60,300 nucleotides of DNA from an uncultured Bacteroidales bacterium (lineage in GTDB: Bacteria; Bacteroidota; Bacteroidia; Bacteroidales; Paludibacteraceae), in NCBI GenBank assembly GCA_902798965.1, contig CADBYS010000014.1:13813-74112 (forward strand). Direction: 5' to 3'. The notes below the pieces were generated by a model. The model was not told the DNA's origin. It saw only the letters and a list, made by a program, of their open reading frames with translations, and did no database searches. Of the stretch, positions 58,009-60,300 are shown one piece after another. The position numbers and the translations under genes were made by a program. The first letter of the stretch is position 1; each line of letters begins with the position of its first letter.

Positions 58009-58758
58009 ATGAAGCCATATATCTTTTTGTTGCTAAGTGTAGTCATGATAATTTCATGTACTCCTGAAACGCCTGAACCTAATCCGATGCATTTGCCATG
58101 GTTTGATTCGGTTACGGTAACTGAAGATCCGGGACTTTTCATTCGGGTTCCATATGCAGGCAGTCGTATCGGTTCCGGCAAAATAATCTTCATAAAATTC
58201 AAAAAGGAAGAATACAAAAAATATATCGTTGCACAACCATACCCACAAGGAAAGTGTTACACTTTTCGTTGGGTACAAGGGGTTAATATCGAGAAATTAG
58301 TAGGTACATCTCCATATATAGACTTACCAAAAGGTTATGTCGCTTTGGATTGGAAATGGTTAGGTACGGGCTTTATGTATGAACCATATACCTTGCTCTT
58401 AAACAAAAAATGGAAGACATTTAAGCAATATGACCAAACATGGACATATGAAGATGTATATCAGCCTGAAGTCCATGAGTTAATTGAAGAGTATTGGGAG
58501 GCCGGTTATCCGCATTTAGACTGGTATTTTGGCAATTATAGAATACCTATCAATCCGGATACAAGGTTACCCGCAAATGTTTGCTTGTATGTTACGAGAT
58601 CATTCCTTTCCTTTGATGAGCTTGCTCCTAATGACCAAGATTACTATAGACAAGCCATTAAAGAAGAAGAGAAGCGATTTAATGCGTATTTGAAAATGTT
58701 AAAAAGACTGATTGAAACAGGAGAATATAAAAACGAATGTGCTCAATCGCCTATATGA
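58009..58758 (+). CDS. Hypothetical lipoprotein
   Basis: A 249-residue lipoprotein, lipobox LLSVVMIISC with Cys about residue 17, followed by a Pro/Glu-rich linker (TPETPEPNPM). The mature part is rich in Trp, Tyr and Lys (GYVALDWKWLGTGFMYEPY, YPHLDWYFGNYRIPIN) and ends in a charged helix. No family is recognised. It is AT-rich, unlike the core genes, and ends 10 bases before the type IX cargo gene, so the pair may be one transcript. Confidence 0.75.
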   Translation: MKPYIFLLLSVVMIISCTPETPEPNPMHLPWFDSVTVTEDPGLFIRVPYAGSRIGSGKIIFIKFKKEEYKKYIVAQPYPQGKCYTFRWVQGVNIEKLVGTSPYIDLPKGYVALDWKWLGTGFMYEPYTLLLNKKWKTFKQYDQTWTYEDVYQPEVHELIEEYWEAGYPHLDWYFGNYRIPINPDTRLPANVCLYVTRSFLSFDELAPNDQDYYRQAIKEEEKRFNAYLKMLKRLIETGEYKNECAQSPI

Positions 58759-58768
58759 TAATTACAAC

Positions 58769-59653
58769 ATGAAACGCTTACAGATCCTTTTTATTTCTAT
58801 ATTCTGCATTTTAGTTGCATATGCAGAGCATGTTGCTATTGATGATGCAAAGCAAGTAAAAACAGAAACAAAAACCCAATACTTGTCTTTGCTGGAAAAC
58901 GACACATGGCTTCTAATTTCATTGGGATATGAAGGGGAACAATTCATTACCTATTATTCTAACACTCATCAAAACGCCATCATTAACGGGCAAACATATA
59001 CCGATATAGAAGTTTATGGAGGAGAGATGATAAATGATGTCTTCTACAAGAATGGGACAAGACACATATATGTACGCGAAAATAGGAGCATCGGTAAATC
59101 GTATCGTTATAACAAGCAGACTCAATCAGAAGATCTTTTGTTTGATTTCAGCCTTCAAGTCGGAGATACTTTTCCTCACACTGGAGTTATTGAAAATATA
59201 GAGGTTGTCAACATCAATGGTATAGAACGACGGCTATTAACATTCAATTATTACGGAATAAAGCATGCATGGATAGAAGGAATAGGATCGACAGGATTAG
59301 GTTTGTCACCGTATTTTACGGATCCGAACTGGATACAACTTATATGTGTAACAAATGAAGGAAATAACGTTTATGAACATGCATTCCATGGCGTAACATG
59401 TAATTCCTTTACAGAATATACTCCAACCTCCATATTTTCGCTGAATATAAATCCAAACCCCGTGCATGACAGATTGAAGGTTGAGTATTCGGTTCCATTT
59501 GAAGAAATTCGAATATTCAACCTTAACGGTCAATGTGTGCTGCAATCAACGCAAACGGATATTAATGTCTCCGCTCTCCCGCAAGGTATGTATATTCTCC
59601 GCGCTGTTACCACCACCGCTACAACCCTGCAAGCAAAGTTTATCAAGGAGTAG
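58769..59653 (+). CDS. Secreted protein with type IX sorting domain
   Basis: A 294-residue protein. The start at 58769 gives the signal peptide MKRLQILFISIFCILVAYA; an in-frame start at 58712 would overlap the previous gene. The body (about 20-220) is beta-rich and unassigned, with FDFSLQVGDTFPHTG. The last 70 residues are a type A sorting domain: INPNPVHDRLKVEYSV, IRIFNLNGQCVLQS, and LPQGMYILRAV, ending QAKFIKE. It should pass the outer membrane by the type IX system and be anchored or released. It is AT-rich like its neighbour. Confidence 0.88.
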   Translation: MKRLQILFISIFCILVAYAEHVAIDDAKQVKTETKTQYLSLLENDTWLLISLGYEGEQFITYYSNTHQNAIINGQTYTDIEVYGGEMINDVFYKNGTRHIYVRENRSIGKSYRYNKQTQSEDLLFDFSLQVGDTFPHTGVIENIEVVNINGIERRLLTFNYYGIKHAWIEGIGSTGLGLSPYFTDPNWIQLICVTNEGNNVYEHAFHGVTCNSFTEYTPTSIFSLNINPNPVHDRLKVEYSVPFEEIRIFNLNGQCVLQSTQTDINVSALPQGMYILRAVTTTATTLQAKFIKE

Positions 59654-59669
59654 CCGGACTTGCACATTT

Positions 59670-59698
59670 CTCACGGGAAATAACATTCGCAGCATGTT
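59670..59698 (+). repeat. Hairpin-bearing repeat, copy 2
   Basis: CTCACGG, then the same 21 bases as at 110-130 including AACAT-TCGCAGC-ATGTT. It begins 17 bases after the stop codon of the sorting-domain gene. Confidence 0.6.
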
Positions 59699-59750
59699 GA
59701 TTGATCACCCAAAATTATTTCAAAATTTTGCAGATGTTAACAAAAAGTAT

Positions 59751-59770
59751 ATATATACATAGTATATATA
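59751..59770. repeat. TATATA palindrome shared with 35481-35500
   Basis: ATATATACAT-AGTATATATA, identical over 20 bases in the two places and nearly self-complementary. Both copies lie in AT-rich gaps. Confidence 0.5.
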
Positions 59771-60067
59771 TAGGATTAGCATGTGTATGCAAAAAATGGC
59801 GGAGTATCCTACGGTGATCCTGTGGGGATTCTACGGTTATCCTACGGTGAGGATATGATTTCCGACCATATGTCGGGGTGATTTAGGTCAACTATGAAAG
59901 ACTATTAAAAACAAATCAATGAATCTATAATCGTTCACTAATTAAGCGAATTAAACAAATCATCGCGTACAACAATTATTGTCAAATCGAAAAATCATAA
60001 TATGCTCATAAACTGCTCTATAAATAAGTGGGAGATAGAACTAATGGCGAAAGTTAGCGCACCAGTA

Positions 60068-60086
60068 GTATTTGCATAGCAAATAC
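60068..60086 (+). terminator. Rho-independent terminator
   Basis: GTATTTGC/GCAAATAC stem with a 3-base loop, followed by GATTTTTTC. It ends an unidentified upstream transcript, perhaps that of the sorting-domain gene or an RNA. Confidence 0.7.
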
Positions 60087-60104
60087 GATTTTTTCAGCTG
60101 AAAA

Positions 60105-60136
60105 TTTGCAAAAGTCAAAAATTTTTCGTAACTTCG
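60105..60136 (+). promoter_or_regulatory. Promoter pointing out of the window
   Basis: TTTG (60105-60108), 20 bases, TAACTTCG (60129-60136), one base off the -7 consensus. The transcript from about 60143 starts with a GC-rich, foldable leader (CCCTTCGGG) and has no clear frame before the window ends. Confidence 0.7.
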
Positions 60137-60238
60137 GCACGCCCCTTCCCTTCGGGTGGGTTCCCTCCGAAATTACAGCAAGGCGATGTAGGACATTTAA
60201 GCATAGTTTCCCGAAGAAAAATTAAAGCTCCGCTTTCC

Positions 60239-60296
60239 TTTTTGTGGCATCACTCCCATCCTTGTGCGAGCACAAACGAGAGTGCTGCCACAAAAA
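60239..60296 (+). other. Inverted repeat in the terminal transcript
   Basis: TTTTTGTGGCA (60239-60249) pairs with TGCCACAAAAA (60286-60296); inside are ACTC/GAGT and a TTGTG-CGAG-CACAA hairpin. It lacks a 3' T-run and so is probably a structured RNA or leader element, not a terminator. Confidence 0.55.
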
Positions 60297-60300
60297 ATGC

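Larger units (their letters stand above)
59654..60300. other. Long gap without a recognised gene
   Basis: Contains in order: hairpin repeat copy 2 (59670-59698), the 20-base palindrome (59751-59770), the direct repeat TATCCTACGGTGA at 59805 and 59838, a terminator (60068-60086), a promoter (60105-60136) and an 11-bp inverted repeat (60239-60296). I see no protein frame with supporting signals. Confidence 0.6.

Noticed and set aside
60239-60296. Calling the terminal inverted repeat a terminator
   Set aside because: The T-run is on the 5' arm and the 3' side is an A-run, so neither strand has the U-tract after the stem.

Overview
The window looks like a chromosomal piece of a member of the Bacteroidota, most likely order Bacteroidales. 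The evidence is the promoter grammar (TTTG, exactly 20 bases, then TAnnTTTG, seen at more than a dozen starts), type IX secretion C-terminal domains, OmpA proteins with carboxypeptidase-regulatory domains, a TonB receptor, SufB, LpxB, and Omp28-, DUF4827- and YhcH-type proteins. No species is claimed. No integrase, transposase, rRNA or CRISPR array was found.

Positions 1-34.0 kb are mostly housekeeping. On the plus strand lie a secreted protein, an OmpA-type envelope protein, pckA, and an archaeal-type aspartyl-tRNA synthetase. A divergent pair follows: a cation-efflux transporter and a TonB receptor behind a TPP riboswitch. Then come minus-strand operons: yhcH-glgB-nagB-cysS; a secreted GHL10 hydrolase, a TolB-like protein and a giant amidase with BIG2 repeats; a long run sufB-rfbA-two lipoproteins-glmM-surE-small membrane protein-lpxB; and tRNA-Cys, an S41 protease and dCMP deaminase. 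An unusual 7-base tandem repeat fills many gaps between these genes and enters four coding regions.

Positions 34.0-48.3 kb are accessory, partly AT-rich. They hold a BRO-N gene remnant, a WYL-domain regulator, an 807-residue protein joining a type I methyltransferase-like body, a specificity-like segment and a histidine-kinase ATPase, and an overlapping response-regulator-like gene. These three make the best candidate for an undescribed phage-defence or DNA-state-sensing system. Next to them are a 75-base terminator-promoter cassette present twice, a DUF697-like small protein, a tandem array of three hydrophobic peptides of about 30 residues, each preceded by a conserved RNA hairpin, and a 41-residue peptide with a paralogue 4 kb away. 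An AAA/DUF4143 ATPase, several unknown genes and a PIN/DinJ-like toxin-antitoxin pair finish the region.

Positions 48.3-60.3 kb return to envelope functions: an esterase, a PorE-like OmpA protein of the type IX system, a thioredoxin, an outer-membrane barrel, an Omp28-like lipoprotein, a secreted protein, a TPR-HTH sensor, an RHS-gene remnant, a lipoprotein and a type IX cargo protein. The last 650 bases have no recognised gene but contain repeats, a terminator and a promoter that points out of the window.
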